Below, piece by piece: positions 6,272 through 13,552 of a stretch of DNA of 17,121 bases. The DNA is from HRBIN12 sp035762085 (GTDB taxonomy: Bacteria > Actinomycetota > UBA4738 > HRBIN12): positions 1 through 17,121 of the forward strand of contig DASTPT010000011.1 of assembly GCA_035762085.1 (NCBI GenBank), written 5' to 3'. Position 1 is the stretch's first letter. The number at the start of each line of letters is the position of its first letter. Made by a program: the position numbers and the translations under genes. Under the pieces are notes generated by a model. That model saw only the letters and a list, made by a program, of their open reading frames with translations, was not told the origin of the DNA and searched no databases.

Positions 6272-7171
6272 TCAGCGGTCGAGCGCGGCGAAGGTCTCGG
6301 CCAGGTCCCGGATCGAGCGCTCGGTGATCGGCGAGACCACGAGGATCGCCTCGTCCGCGCCGGCCTCGGCCATCGAACGCAGTCCGTCGGCGATCGCCTC
6401 GACCGAGCCCTCCAGCGGCGGGCAGCCCTCGGGGATGGGCCGCTCGTCGGCGGACCGGTCCAGGACGACGAGGCAGCACGCGCTCCGCTGGACCTCGGCC
6501 GGGTCGCGGCCGGCGCGCTCGGCGGCGGCGGTCACCTTCGCGCTCTCGGCGGAGAAGCCCTCGGGTGTGTTGCCGTATAGGTCGTACCACGTATTCCACG
6601 CGTCCACGTGCGGCAGCGCGATGCTCATCATCCGCTCGCCCGTGCTGCCGAGCATCAGCGGCACACGACGCGCCGGACGCGGGAGCAGCACGACGTCGTC
6701 CACCCCGTGGTACCGGCCATCGAGCGTGACCCGCTCGCCGGCGAGGAGGCGCCGCACGATCTCGAAGGACTCGGCGAAGCGCTCGACGCGGTGATCGAAC
6801 GGGAAGCCGAACGCGCGGAACTCGACCTCGTTCCACCCGGCGCCGATCCCGAGCACCAGCCGTCCGCCCGCGACCTCGTCCACCGTCGCCGCGAGCTTCG
6901 CGAGCATCGCCGGCCCGTGGAACGCGGCGCTCGCGACGAGCGGGCCGAGCGTGACGCGCTCGGTCACGGCGGCAAGCGCGGCGAGCATCGTCCAGGCCTC
7001 CCACGGCCCGCGCTCGGGGCGGCCGCCGTCGCGGTACAGGAGGTGGTCGCCCATCCACACCGAGTCGAAGCCGACCTCCTCGGCGGCGCGGGCCATGGCC
7101 AGGTACTCGGGCCACCGGACCTCGCGCTCGACCTCGGGGAGCTGGATCCCGATGCGCAGCGGGCGCGTCAT
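6272..7171 (-). CDS. Luciferase-like (LLM) flavin/F420-dependent oxidoreductase
   Basis: The 299-residue product is a bacterial-luciferase-type TIM barrel. It begins with IGIQLPE and continues with EYLAMARAAEEVGFDSVWMGDHLL, TERVTLGPLV, KLAATVDEVAGGRLVLGIGAGW and later a PLMLGSTGERMM block. These are the usual strand and cofactor-binding segments of F420- or FMN-dependent members. In actinobacteria many such proteins use F420, but the sequence alone does not prove which cofactor or substrate. The ATG at 7171 stands 8 bases after a TAGACT -10 box on the minus strand and has no ribosome site, so it is probably leaderless. The gene diverges from the FAD oxidoreductase and converges on the DUF72 gene. 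It ends with FAALDR. Confidence 0.9.
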   Translation of the reverse strand: MTRPLRIGIQLPEVEREVRWPEYLAMARAAEEVGFDSVWMGDHLLYRDGGRPERGPWEAWTMLAALAAVTERVTLGPLVASAAFHGPAMLAKLAATVDEVAGGRLVLGIGAGWNEVEFRAFGFPFDHRVERFAESFEIVRRLLAGERVTLDGRYHGVDDVVLLPRPARRVPLMLGSTGERMMSIALPHVDAWNTWYDLYGNTPEGFSAESAKVTAAAERAGRDPAEVQRSACCLVVLDRSADERPIPEGCPPLEGSVEAIADGLRSMAEAGADEAILVVSPITERSIRDLAETFAALDR

Positions 7172-7179
7172 CGCGCGGC

Positions 7180-7185
7180 AGTCTA
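7180..7185 (-). promoter_or_regulatory. Leaderless -10 box (TAGACT) for the LLM oxidoreductase
   Basis: TAGACT on the minus strand lies 8 bases before ATG 7171. The opposing -10 box at 7222-7227 is 36 bases away, so this is a compact divergent promoter pair. Confidence 0.45.
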
Positions 7186-7221
7186 GTGGTCCGCGACGCC
7201 CGCCCCGCGGTCCGGCGCGGG

Positions 7222-7227
7222 TAGGCT
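7222..7227 (+). promoter_or_regulatory. Leaderless -10 box (TAGGCT) for the FAD oxidoreductase
   Basis: TAGGCT followed by 6 bases and GTG 7234. No ribosome site is present upstream, which supports transcription starting at the GTG. Confidence 0.5.
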
Positions 7228-7233
7228 TCCGCC

Positions 7234-8634
7234 GTGCCCGACCCGGTCGCTCGTTCGTTCGCCGACGCGAAGCCGCTGTCGTTCTGGCTCGACGATCCGA
7301 GCCGCCCCGACGCCCTGCCGACGGTCGCCGGCGAGGCGAGGACGGACCTGGCGATCGTCGGCGGGGGCTTCATGGGCCTGTGGGCCGCGGTCGAGGCGAA
7401 GGAGCGCGACCCCGGACGCGACGTCCTGCTGCTCGAGGGCGGTCGCGTCGGCTGGGCCGCGACCGGTCGCAACGGCGGGTTCCTGTCGTACTCGCTGACG
7501 CACTCGCTCGAGAACGGCGTGCGGCGCTTCCCGGAGGAGATCGACGAGCTCGAGCGCCAGGGCATGGAGACGTACCGGGGGCTGGTCGACGCCATCGAGC
7601 GGTACGGCATCGACGCCGAGCTGCAGCCGACGGCGATGGTGCTCCTGGCGCGCCGGTCGCATGAGGCCGACTGGTTCCCCCAGGCTGTGCGACGCTCCGC
7701 ACGCTTCGGCTACCCCGTCGAGGTGCTCGACCACGCTGCGACGCAGGCGGTCCTGCGCTCGCCCGTGTACATCGGGGGGCTTCGGATCGGCGGCGAGGGT
7801 CACGCGCTCGTGCACCCGGCGAAGCTCGCGTGGGGGCTCCGCGACGCGGCGCTCGGCCTCGGCGTGCGGATCCACGAGCGCTCGCCGGTCCGGGCGATCG
7901 AGCGCGAGGGCGCGGGCGTCCGCCTGTGGACCGAGCGCGGGTCGGCCCTGGCCGAGCGCGCAATCCTGGCGACGAACGCGTTCCCGCCGCTCCTGCGACG
8001 GCTCCGCAGCTTCGTCGTGCCGGTCTACGACCACGTCCTGATGACGGAGCCTCTCTCGGCCGAGCAGATGCGTGCGATCGGATGGGCGGGCCGCGAGGGC
8101 CTGGGCGACGCCGCGAATCAGTTCCATTACTTCCGCCTGTCCGCCGACGACCGGATCCTGTGGGGCGGGTACGACGCGACGTACCACTTCGGCAACGGCG
8201 TCCGCCGGCGGTTCGAGCTGGACGACGAGGTCCATACGAGGCTCGCGCGCCACTTCTTCGAGACGTTCCCCTCGCTCGAGGGCATCCGGTTCACGCATAG
8301 GTGGGGCGGTGTGATCGACACCTGCAGCCGGTTCTCGGTGTTCTTCGGTCGCGCGCTCGGCGGGCGGGTCGCGTACGCGGCCGGCTACACGGGCCTCGGC
8401 GTCGGCGCCACGCGGTTCGGCGCTAGGACGGCGCTCGACCTGGTGGACGGGCTCGAGACCGAGCGCACCGCCCTGCGGATGGTCCGATCGAAGCCGGTGC
8501 CGTTCCCGCCCGAGCCCGCGCGATCGCTCGGCATCGGCGCGACGGTCCGGGCCTACGAGCGGCTCGACCGGACGGGCGAGGAGGGCGCGTGGCTGCGGCT
8601 GCTCGACCGGCTCGGGCTCGGGTTCCAGAGCTGA
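7234..8634 (+). CDS. FAD-dependent oxidoreductase, DAO family
   Basis: The 466-residue product has an N-terminal Rossmann fold. The strand DLAIVGGGFMGLWAA (about 38-52) carries the GxGxxG dinucleotide motif, and an acidic end of the second strand (LLLEGG) should bind the FAD ribose. An ATGRNGGF block follows, as in glycine/D-amino-acid oxidases and gamma-glutamylputrescine oxidases (PuuB-like). The substrate domain contains FHYFRLSADDRILWGG, and the C-terminal FAD segment is AAGYTGLGVGATRFG. The probable reaction is oxidation of an amine or amino-acid C-N bond, with the substrate unknown. GTG 7234 was chosen because of the TAGGCT -10 box 6 bases upstream. The product is cytoplasmic, with no signal sequence. 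The methylglyoxal synthase gene follows, but has its own promoter. Confidence 0.88.
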   Translation: MPDPVARSFADAKPLSFWLDDPSRPDALPTVAGEARTDLAIVGGGFMGLWAAVEAKERDPGRDVLLLEGGRVGWAATGRNGGFLSYSLTHSLENGVRRFPEEIDELERQGMETYRGLVDAIERYGIDAELQPTAMVLLARRSHEADWFPQAVRRSARFGYPVEVLDHAATQAVLRSPVYIGGLRIGGEGHALVHPAKLAWGLRDAALGLGVRIHERSPVRAIEREGAGVRLWTERGSALAERAILATNAFPPLLRRLRSFVVPVYDHVLMTEPLSAEQMRAIGWAGREGLGDAANQFHYFRLSADDRILWGGYDATYHFGNGVRRRFELDDEVHTRLARHFFETFPSLEGIRFTHRWGGVIDTCSRFSVFFGRALGGRVAYAAGYTGLGVGATRFGARTALDLVDGLETERTALRMVRSKPVPFPPEPARSLGIGATVRAYERLDRTGEEGAWLRLLDRLGLGFQS

Positions 8635-8638
8635 GGGG

Positions 8639-8644
8639 TAGGGT
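8639..8644 (+). promoter_or_regulatory. Leaderless -10 box (TAGGGT) for mgsA
   Basis: TAGGGT begins 4 bases after the stop of the preceding gene and is 6 bases from ATG 8651. It gives mgsA independent transcription despite the tight spacing. Confidence 0.5.
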
Positions 8645-8650
8645 GCAACC

Positions 8651-9040
8651 ATGTCCGAGGACAGGTACACGCTCGCGCTCATCGCGCACGACGGCAAGAA
8701 GGACGACCTCCTGCGCTTCGCGAAGGAGCACCTGCAGCTGCTGGGGCGGCTGGACCTCGTCGCCACGGCCACGACCGGCTCGCTGCTCGCGTCGCAGCTC
8801 GACCTGCAGATCCGGCGCGTGGCGAGCGGACCGCAGGGCGGCGACCTCGAGATCGGCGCGATGATCGTGCACGGCGACGTCGACGCGGTCGTGTTCTTCC
8901 GCGACCCGCTCACCGCGCACCCGCACGAGCCGGACATCCAGGCCGTGATGAAGGTGTGCGACGTGCACGATGTGCCGATCGCGACGAACCGCGCCTCGGC
9001 CGAGATCCTCCTCGACCGCGTCGACGAGCTGACCGGCTGA
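8651..9040 (+). CDS. mgsA: Methylglyoxal synthase
   Basis: MgsA converts dihydroxyacetone phosphate to methylglyoxal and phosphate, a bypass of lower glycolysis. The 129-residue product keeps the core and the catalytic residues. IAHDGKK gives His13 and Asp14. The TTG loop at 41-43 is the phosphate-binding turn. GPQGGD gives Asp65, the equivalent of the E. coli catalytic Asp71. The DPL..HPHEPD block gives Asp85, His92 and Asp95, equivalent to Asp91, His98 and Asp101. ATN near the end is also typical. It is shorter than the E. coli enzyme (152 residues) because the C-terminal tail is missing, as in many homologues. Start ATG 8651 follows TAGGGT by 6 bases. The stop is one base from the stop of the convergent EamA gene. 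Confidence 0.95.
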   Translation: MSEDRYTLALIAHDGKKDDLLRFAKEHLQLLGRLDLVATATTGSLLASQLDLQIRRVASGPQGGDLEIGAMIVHGDVDAVVFFRDPLTAHPHEPDIQAVMKVCDVHDVPIATNRASAEILLDRVDELTG

Positions 9041-9041
9041 C

Positions 9042-9878
9042 TCAGCCGGCGGCGATCAGCACGACGCCGGTGAGCGCGCCGACGACGCCGGCCATCTGGA
9101 GCGAGGTCAGGCGCTCGTGGAGCACGAACCGCGCGAGCAGCACCGTGGCCACCGGGTAGAGCGAGCCGAGCACCGACGTGAGGACGAGCAGGCCCCCGGC
9201 GTCGGCGGCGTACGCGAAGGCGAGGTTCCCTCCGTTGTCGATCAGCCCGACCGAGATCAGGCGCCCGGTCTCGACGGGCCGCATCCGCAAGGAGGGGCGG
9301 GTGACCAGGAACACGATGGCGAACAGCGTGATCGCGGTGACGCGCAGCATGAGCGGCCCCCACGTCGGATCGACGCGGCCGGCCTCGTCGAGGAGCAGGA
9401 CCACCGTCCCGAGCGTGAACGCAACGACGAGCGCGAGGCCGAGGCCCGCGGTCGTGCGCTCGCCCCGGTCGTCTCGGGACGTGGCCGCGAGCGCGATCCC
9501 CGCGACGGCGAGCGCGACGCCGGCGAACTGGATCGCGCTCGGACGCTCGCCCCGCAGGAGCCCCCACACCAGCGGCACGACGCCCGAGAGCGCGGCGGTC
9601 GGGGCGACGATGCTCATCCGGCCGATGGCGAGCGCTCGGTAGAGCGCGGCCAGGCCGACGGCCCCGAGCACGCCGGCGGCGACGCCCAGGGCGACCGCGT
9701 CGGCGTCGCTCGGACCCTCGCCGCGCACGAGCGCGACGGTGCCGAGCAGCACCAGGCCGGCCGCCTGCGAGACGAGCGAGACGGTGACGAGCGGCAGCGT
9801 GCGCGCGGACACGCCGCCGAGGAAATCCGCCGTCCCCCAGGCCATGCCGGAGCCGAAGGCGAGGACGAGCGGCAGCAT
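9042..9878 (-). CDS. EamA/DMT-family transporter
   Basis: The 278-residue product is almost entirely hydrophobic, with about ten predicted membrane helices in two halves, as in EamA (drug/metabolite transporter) proteins. The first half starts LAFGSGMAWGTADFLGGVSA and includes ALYRALAIGRMSIVAPTAAL. The second half begins after a polar loop (RDDRGERTT) near the middle and ends with a helix pair around VLHERLTSLQMAGVVGAL, the repeated E(R)L...Q..G signature of the family. Substrates of EamA proteins range from amino acids to nucleobases and cannot be read from sequence. ATG 9878 lies 7 bases after a TAGCCT -10 box and has no ribosome site. It converges on mgsA with a one-base gap. Confidence 0.9.
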   Translation of the reverse strand: MLPLVLAFGSGMAWGTADFLGGVSARTLPLVTVSLVSQAAGLVLLGTVALVRGEGPSDADAVALGVAAGVLGAVGLAALYRALAIGRMSIVAPTAALSGVVPLVWGLLRGERPSAIQFAGVALAVAGIALAATSRDDRGERTTAGLGLALVVAFTLGTVVLLLDEAGRVDPTWGPLMLRVTAITLFAIVFLVTRPSLRMRPVETGRLISVGLIDNGGNLAFAYAADAGGLLVLTSVLGSLYPVATVLLARFVLHERLTSLQMAGVVGALTGVVLIAAG

Positions 9879-9885
9879 CGCCGGG

Positions 9886-9891
9886 AGGCTA
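9886..9891 (-). promoter_or_regulatory. Leaderless -10 box (TAGCCT) for the EamA transporter
   Basis: TAGCCT on the minus strand, 7 bases before ATG 9878. It is the same hexamer as at 2342-2347. No clear -35. Confidence 0.45.
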
Positions 9892-9978
9892 GCGGCTGGT
9901 GCGTCCGGGCGACGGTCCCGGGGTCATCGGTGGGTACCGGCGAGGATCACGGGCATCCCCCGCCGGTCCCGGCCGGGC

Positions 9979-10533
9979 TCAGCGCTCGCGCGCGAGGGCG
10001 CGCGTGACGTCGAAGGCCTTGGGCATCGCGTCGAGCACGCGGGCTCCGTAGCGGGCCGCAGCTCGGGCGACCTCGGGCCGACCCTCGGGGTCCACGAGCG
10101 CCCAGACGCGGGCGCGCTGCGCCCGCCAGCCCTCCAGGTCGACCTCGTGTCGGCCGAGGCCCACCACGACGCCGACGACGCGGTCGTCGTCGTCCCCGGG
10201 CTTGCGCTCGAAGAACGGATGCGAGGAGGCGTGGACGCCGCACTCGCAGGCGGCATCGGGGACGCGGTGGACGTGCGCGTCCCCCTTCCATGCCCAGGTG
10301 TGCTCGCGGCGGCAGATCGCCTGCAGCGGCTCCGTGTACGGCCACCCGGTGCCCGTCGTGACCGAGCGGAGGATCGGGGCGCCGTGCTCGTCCGTGTCCA
10401 GGCGCCACTCGCGGTACCCGACGACCGGCAGCGGCGCCTGGGCCTCGGGGGCGTGCGTCGGCTCGCTCCGGACCAGGGTCAGCGACGGCTCCTGTGGGTA
10501 CGTGACGTCCTCGTCGATCTCGCGGATCTGCAT
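9979..10533 (-). CDS. Actinobacterial Cys/His-motif protein, unknown function (184 aa)
   Basis: The start ATG 10533 has a very strong ribosome site (AAGGAGG, 9-base spacer); the frame is open upstream but Arg-rich there. Residues 38-100 follow a pattern I know from many uncharacterised actinobacterial proteins: GYREWRL, then LRS, then a Trp-Pro, then Cys74, a His pair (87, 89), Pro92 and Cys96-E-Cys98-G. Cys74, His89, Cys96 and Cys98 could bind a metal such as zinc. The C-terminal half is a mixed domain with a DDDD cluster, VVGVVVGLGRHEVDLEGWRA and a helical end (RYGARVLDAMPKAFDV). There is no signal or membrane segment. It diverges from the GreA-family gene across about 60 bases. The role is unknown; the pattern is recognised but not a named function. 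Confidence 0.75.
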   Translation of the reverse strand: MQIREIDEDVTYPQEPSLTLVRSEPTHAPEAQAPLPVVGYREWRLDTDEHGAPILRSVTTGTGWPYTEPLQAICRREHTWAWKGDAHVHRVPDAACECGVHASSHPFFERKPGDDDDRVVGVVVGLGRHEVDLEGWRAQRARVWALVDPEGRPEVARAAARYGARVLDAMPKAFDVTRALARER

Positions 10534-10595
10534 GCGCGTGCTCCTCCTTCGTCGTCGGTCGTGCCTCCGGCGCCCTCGGCGCATGAAGGGGCCAC

Positions 10596-11081
10596 ATGCT
10601 CTCATACAACCACCGGAACTACTTCATGGATTCCCAAAATCGTGAAGTGGCGCGGGCCCTGGAGCTGCGCGAGCTGGTGCTCCCCCGGCTCGAGGCGCTG
10701 CGGACCTCGGGAGACCCGACGGCCGAGGCCGAGTACCGACGCCTGTCGGCCGAGCTGTCGGACATCGAGCAGGTGACCAGGCACGCGATCCTCACCGACG
10801 AGCTCACGGGCGACCCGCAGCGGATCGAGGTGGGCGACGAGGTGAGCGTGCGGTTCCCGGACGGCAGCGTCGAGACCCTGCTGATCGTTCACCCGCTCGA
10901 GGCCACGCTGGACGCCTACCGCGTCTCGGCGGACGCGCCGCTCGCGAAGGCGCTGATCGGGCGGCGCGTCGGCGAGGAGGTGACCGTCGACGCCCCCGGG
11001 GGGCGGCTGCGGTGCACCGTCGAGGCCGCCCGGCTCCGGACCGGCGGCGGCAGGACCGTCGCGCGCCGAGCCAGGGGATGA
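10596..11081 (+). CDS. GreA/GreB-family transcription factor, divergent
   Basis: The 161-residue product, close to the E. coli GreA length of 158, has the two GreA parts. The first is an N-terminal helical hairpin (about 15-75). The second is a C-terminal FKBP-like domain with IEVGDEVSVRF, a YRVSADAPLAKALIGRRVGE block and a final TVDAPGG...CTVEAARL strand. Gre factors enter the RNA polymerase secondary channel and stimulate transcript cleavage through acidic residues at the hairpin tip. The conserved GDLKENAEY tip of E. coli reads GDPTAEAEY here: the Asp is kept (Asp40), but the second acid aligns with Ala43, with a Glu one place later. It may therefore be a regulatory paralogue. AAGGGG lies 4 bases before ATG 10596; ATG 10626 is an alternative inside a hairpin. 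The true house-keeping GreA may be elsewhere. Confidence 0.85.
   Translation: MLSYNHRNYFMDSQNREVARALELRELVLPRLEALRTSGDPTAEAEYRRLSAELSDIEQVTRHAILTDELTGDPQRIEVGDEVSVRFPDGSVETLLIVHPLEATLDAYRVSADAPLAKALIGRRVGEEVTVDAPGGRLRCTVEAARLRTGGGRTVARRARG
10621..10648 (+). other. Hairpin over the second in-frame ATG of the GreA-family gene
   Basis: ACTTCATGG (10621-10629) can pair with TCGTGAAGT (10640-10648) through nine pairs, two of them G-U, with a 10-base loop. The ATG at 10626 lies in the 5' arm. The surrounding bases are unusually A/T-rich for this half of the window. It may influence start choice or be chance. Confidence 0.3.
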
Positions 11082-11137
11082 TCCGTCGGTCGGCGGCCGG
11101 CACCGGGGCGCCGGACGCGGAGCCTTCCGCCGTCGCG

Positions 11138-11143
11138 TACGGT
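11138..11143 (+). promoter_or_regulatory. Leaderless -10 box (TACGGT) for the KaiC-like/XRE/cupin gene
   Basis: TACGGT is followed by 6 bases and ATG 11150. This fixes the start inside a frame that is open much further upstream. Confidence 0.5.
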
Positions 11144-11149
11144 GCGTCC

Positions 11150-12406
11150 ATGACCACCGCCTCGACCGGCATCCCGGCGCTCGACCGGCTGGTCGGCGGC
11201 CTGCGGGTCGGCGACAACGTGCTGTGGCAGGTCGGCCACGGCACGAGCGCGGATCCGTTCGTCTCGGCGTTCGTCCAGGAGGCGGGCGACACCCCCGGCC
11301 TCGTCTACGTCAGCCTCCACGTGCCGCCGGCCGCGATCCTAGACCGGTTCGGCGACGCGTGGGACCCCGAACGGTTCCTGCTGGTCGACCTGTTCACGCA
11401 CGGGGTAGGCGGCGGCGACCCCGCGTTCGTCGGGTCCCACCGGTCCGCCCGCGGCCGCGGCGTCCAGATCCGAACCGTCCGACACCCCGCCGACGCGGCG
11501 TCGACGCTCGGCGAGCTGGCCGAGATCGAGCACGAGCGCGGCCGCCGGACGCGGTACGTCTTCGACAGCCTCACCGGGATGGAGGCGCTGTGGGGGCGCG
11601 AGGAGGCGCTCGCGTGCTTCCTGCGCTCGTGCCCGCGGTTGTACGGGCTCGACACCGTCGCCTACTGGCTGGCGCAGACCGAGGCGCACGACCGCGGGTC
11701 GCTCTCGCGCCTGATCCACGTCACCCAGCTGGCGCTCGACCTGCGCGTCGAGGGCGGCGAGCCGCGGCTCAAGGTGCTGAAGGCCGCCGGCCGGCCGCCC
11801 GAGGTCCTGGGCCGCGACGTCGGCTACGCGTTCGAGGGCGGACGCATGCGGATCGTCGAGGAGCGCGTCGACGAGCGCGAGCGCGCCGGACGAGACATCC
11901 GGGCCCGGCGGATCGCCCGGGGGCTGTCCCAGGCCGAGCTCGCTCGCCGCCTGGGGATCTCGCCGAGCGCGCTGTCGCAGGCCGAGCGCGGGCGCGCGGC
12001 GCTGTCCGCCCGCACGCACGCCCGGGCGCGCGAGATCCTCGAGCCGCCGTCGCCGGTCGACCGGCCGAGCGCCGAGCGCCCGCCGTACGTCGTGAGCCGC
12101 CGGGGCGGGCGGCCCTCGCGCGCCCTCCGCCCCGGGCTCTCCTCCGAGCTCCTCCAGGAGACGGCCGACGGGGCGGCGTTCCACCTGCTCGAGTTCGCCC
12201 CCGGCGCGAGCGGCCGACTGCCGCCGTTCCCCACGAAGCACGAGGAGATCGCCGTGTTGATCGACGGCGTCCTCGAGCTCCGCGTCGGCCAGGCCACCGA
12301 GAGCCTGCAGGCGGGCGACGCGATCCGCCTGGCGAGCGAGCCCGTCGCCGCCTGGCGGAACCCGAGCGCCGAGCGCGCCCGGGCGATCTGGGCGATCCTG
12401 CCGTAG
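11150..12406 (+). CDS. KaiC/RecA-like (degenerate) - XRE HTH - cupin fusion regulator
   Basis: The 418-residue product has three parts. Residues 1-240 resemble a KaiC/RAD55-type RecA fold. It opens with TGIPALDRLVGGLRVGDNVL, and a Walker-B-like strand (RYVFDSLTGM) keeps its Asp, but the P-loop region reads QVGHGTSADPF with no GK[ST], so ATP hydrolysis is unlikely. Residues about 247-293 are an XRE-type helix-turn-helix (ARGLSQAELARRLGISPSAL, then SQAERG). Residues about 338-418 are a cupin_2 barrel (FPTKHEEIAVLIDGVLELRV, then a GDAIRL turn), as in XRE-cupin regulators. It is probably a DNA-binding sensor of a small ligand. I chose ATG 11150 because of TACGGT 6 bases upstream and because the KaiC-type start follows at once. 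amrS begins 60 bases after the stop, so it may regulate or be cotranscribed with amrS-amrB. Confidence 0.85.
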   Translation: MTTASTGIPALDRLVGGLRVGDNVLWQVGHGTSADPFVSAFVQEAGDTPGLVYVSLHVPPAAILDRFGDAWDPERFLLVDLFTHGVGGGDPAFVGSHRSARGRGVQIRTVRHPADAASTLGELAEIEHERGRRTRYVFDSLTGMEALWGREEALACFLRSCPRLYGLDTVAYWLAQTEAHDRGSLSRLIHVTQLALDLRVEGGEPRLKVLKAAGRPPEVLGRDVGYAFEGGRMRIVEERVDERERAGRDIRARRIARGLSQAELARRLGISPSALSQAERGRAALSARTHARAREILEPPSPVDRPSAERPPYVVSRRGGRPSRALRPGLSSELLQETADGAAFHLLEFAPGASGRLPPFPTKHEEIAVLIDGVLELRVGQATESLQAGDAIRLASEPVAAWRNPSAERARAIWAILP

Positions 12407-12466
12407 CGGTCCGCCGCACCCGGGCCGTGTCCACCTGGACGCGGGGTGCATGATGGAGACGGACCG

Positions 12467-13552
12467 ATGCACGAGCTCGCAGGCCGTCCGACCGTCCTGT
12501 GGCACGCGCTCCCGGACGGGCGCGTGCGGTGCGACGTGTGCCCGCGGGCGTGCGCGCTCCACGAGGGTCAGCGCGGATTCTGCTTCGTCCGAGCGCGCGT
12601 CGGCGGCGAGGTCGTCCTCACGACGTACGGGCGCTCCAGCGGGTTCTGCGTCGACCCGATCGAGAAGAAGCCGCTGAACCACTTCCTGCCCGGGACCGCC
12701 GTGCTGTCGTTCGGGACGGCGGGCTGCAACCTGGGCTGCCGGTTCTGCCAGAACTGGGACATCTCGAAGTCGCGCGAGACCGACACGCTCGCCGACGCCG
12801 CGACCCCGGAGGCGATCGCCGAGGCGGCGGTGCGGACCGGTTGCCGGAGCGTCGCGTTCACCTACAACGATCCCGTGATCTTCCTCGAGTACGCGGTCGA
12901 CGTGGCTGCCGCGTGCCGGGAGCGCGGGGTCCGGACCGTCGCGGTCACGGCCGGGTACGCGACGCGGCAGGGGCGCGAGGCCTTCCTGCCGCACGTGGAC
13001 GCCGCGAACATCGACCTGAAGGCGTTCACCGAGGACGTCTACCGGCGAGTCTGCCTGGGCGCGCTCGCCCCGGTGCTCGAGACGATCGAGTACACGGTGC
13101 GCGAGACCTCGGTGTGGGTGGAGCTCACGACGCTCCTGATCCCGGGGTTGAACGACTCGGACGCCGAGATCGACGCGATGACGCGCTGGGCGGTCGAGCG
13201 CCTCGGCCCCGGCGTGCCGATGCATTTCACCGCCTTCCACCCGGACTGGAAGATGCGCGACCGACCGCCGACGCCGCCGTCCACGCTCTCGCGCGCCCGG
13301 GCGATCGCGACGGCGAACGGCGTCCGGTACGCGTACACCGGCAACGTCTCCGACGTCGAGGGGCAGAGCACGCGCTGCCCGTCGTGCGGCTCGCTCCTGA
13401 TCGAGCGCGACGGGTACGACCTGGGCGCGTGGGCGCTCGACCCCGGCGGCCGATGCGCCGGCTGCGGCGAGGCGATCCCGGGTGTGTTCGAGGCCGAGCC
13501 GGGCGCGTGGGGCTCGCGCCGAGTGCCGGTGCGGATCGGGGTGGGCCGATGA
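12467..13552 (+). CDS. amrS: AmmeMemoRadiSam system radical SAM enzyme
   Basis: The 361-residue product has the radical SAM motif Cys87-NLG-Cys91-RF-Cys94 inside GTAGCNLGCRFCQNWDISKS, a hallmark of this PflA-like family. An N-terminal cysteine cluster (RCDVCPRACALHEGQRGFC) precedes the barrel. A C-terminal pair of CxxC motifs (RCPSCG and RCAGCG) probably binds zinc. TYNDPVIFLEYAVDV and the LLIPGLNDSD block are also diagnostic. It should cleave S-adenosylmethionine to a 5'-deoxyadenosyl radical; the substrate is not known. ATG 12467 has GGAG 8 bases upstream; a GTG at 12446 is in frame but has no support. Its stop overlaps the amrB start as ATGA, so the two are translationally coupled. The third component, AMMECR1, is not in the window. 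Confidence 0.93.
   Translation: MHELAGRPTVLWHALPDGRVRCDVCPRACALHEGQRGFCFVRARVGGEVVLTTYGRSSGFCVDPIEKKPLNHFLPGTAVLSFGTAGCNLGCRFCQNWDISKSRETDTLADAATPEAIAEAAVRTGCRSVAFTYNDPVIFLEYAVDVAAACRERGVRTVAVTAGYATRQGREAFLPHVDAANIDLKAFTEDVYRRVCLGALAPVLETIEYTVRETSVWVELTTLLIPGLNDSDAEIDAMTRWAVERLGPGVPMHFTAFHPDWKMRDRPPTPPSTLSRARAIATANGVRYAYTGNVSDVEGQSTRCPSCGSLLIERDGYDLGAWALDPGGRCAGCGEAIPGVFEAEPGAWGSRRVPVRIGVGR

Noticed and set aside
7183..9567. A 794-codon open frame on the minus strand across the FAD oxidoreductase, mgsA and part of the EamA gene
   Set aside because: Shadow of well-identified genes; low-complexity product and no start signal.
11339..13240. A 633-codon open frame on the minus strand across the KaiC-like/XRE/cupin gene and amrS
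   Set aside because: Its product is Arg/Pro/Glu/His-rich with no motif. The plus-strand genes have clear domains. Long antisense frames are expected at this GC content.
12499..13548. Upstream extension of the amrB frame through amrS, which could suggest a fusion protein
   Set aside because: The extension is an Arg/Ala/Pro-rich shadow of amrS, and the ATGA overlap plus the MEMO N-terminus at 13549 define the real start.
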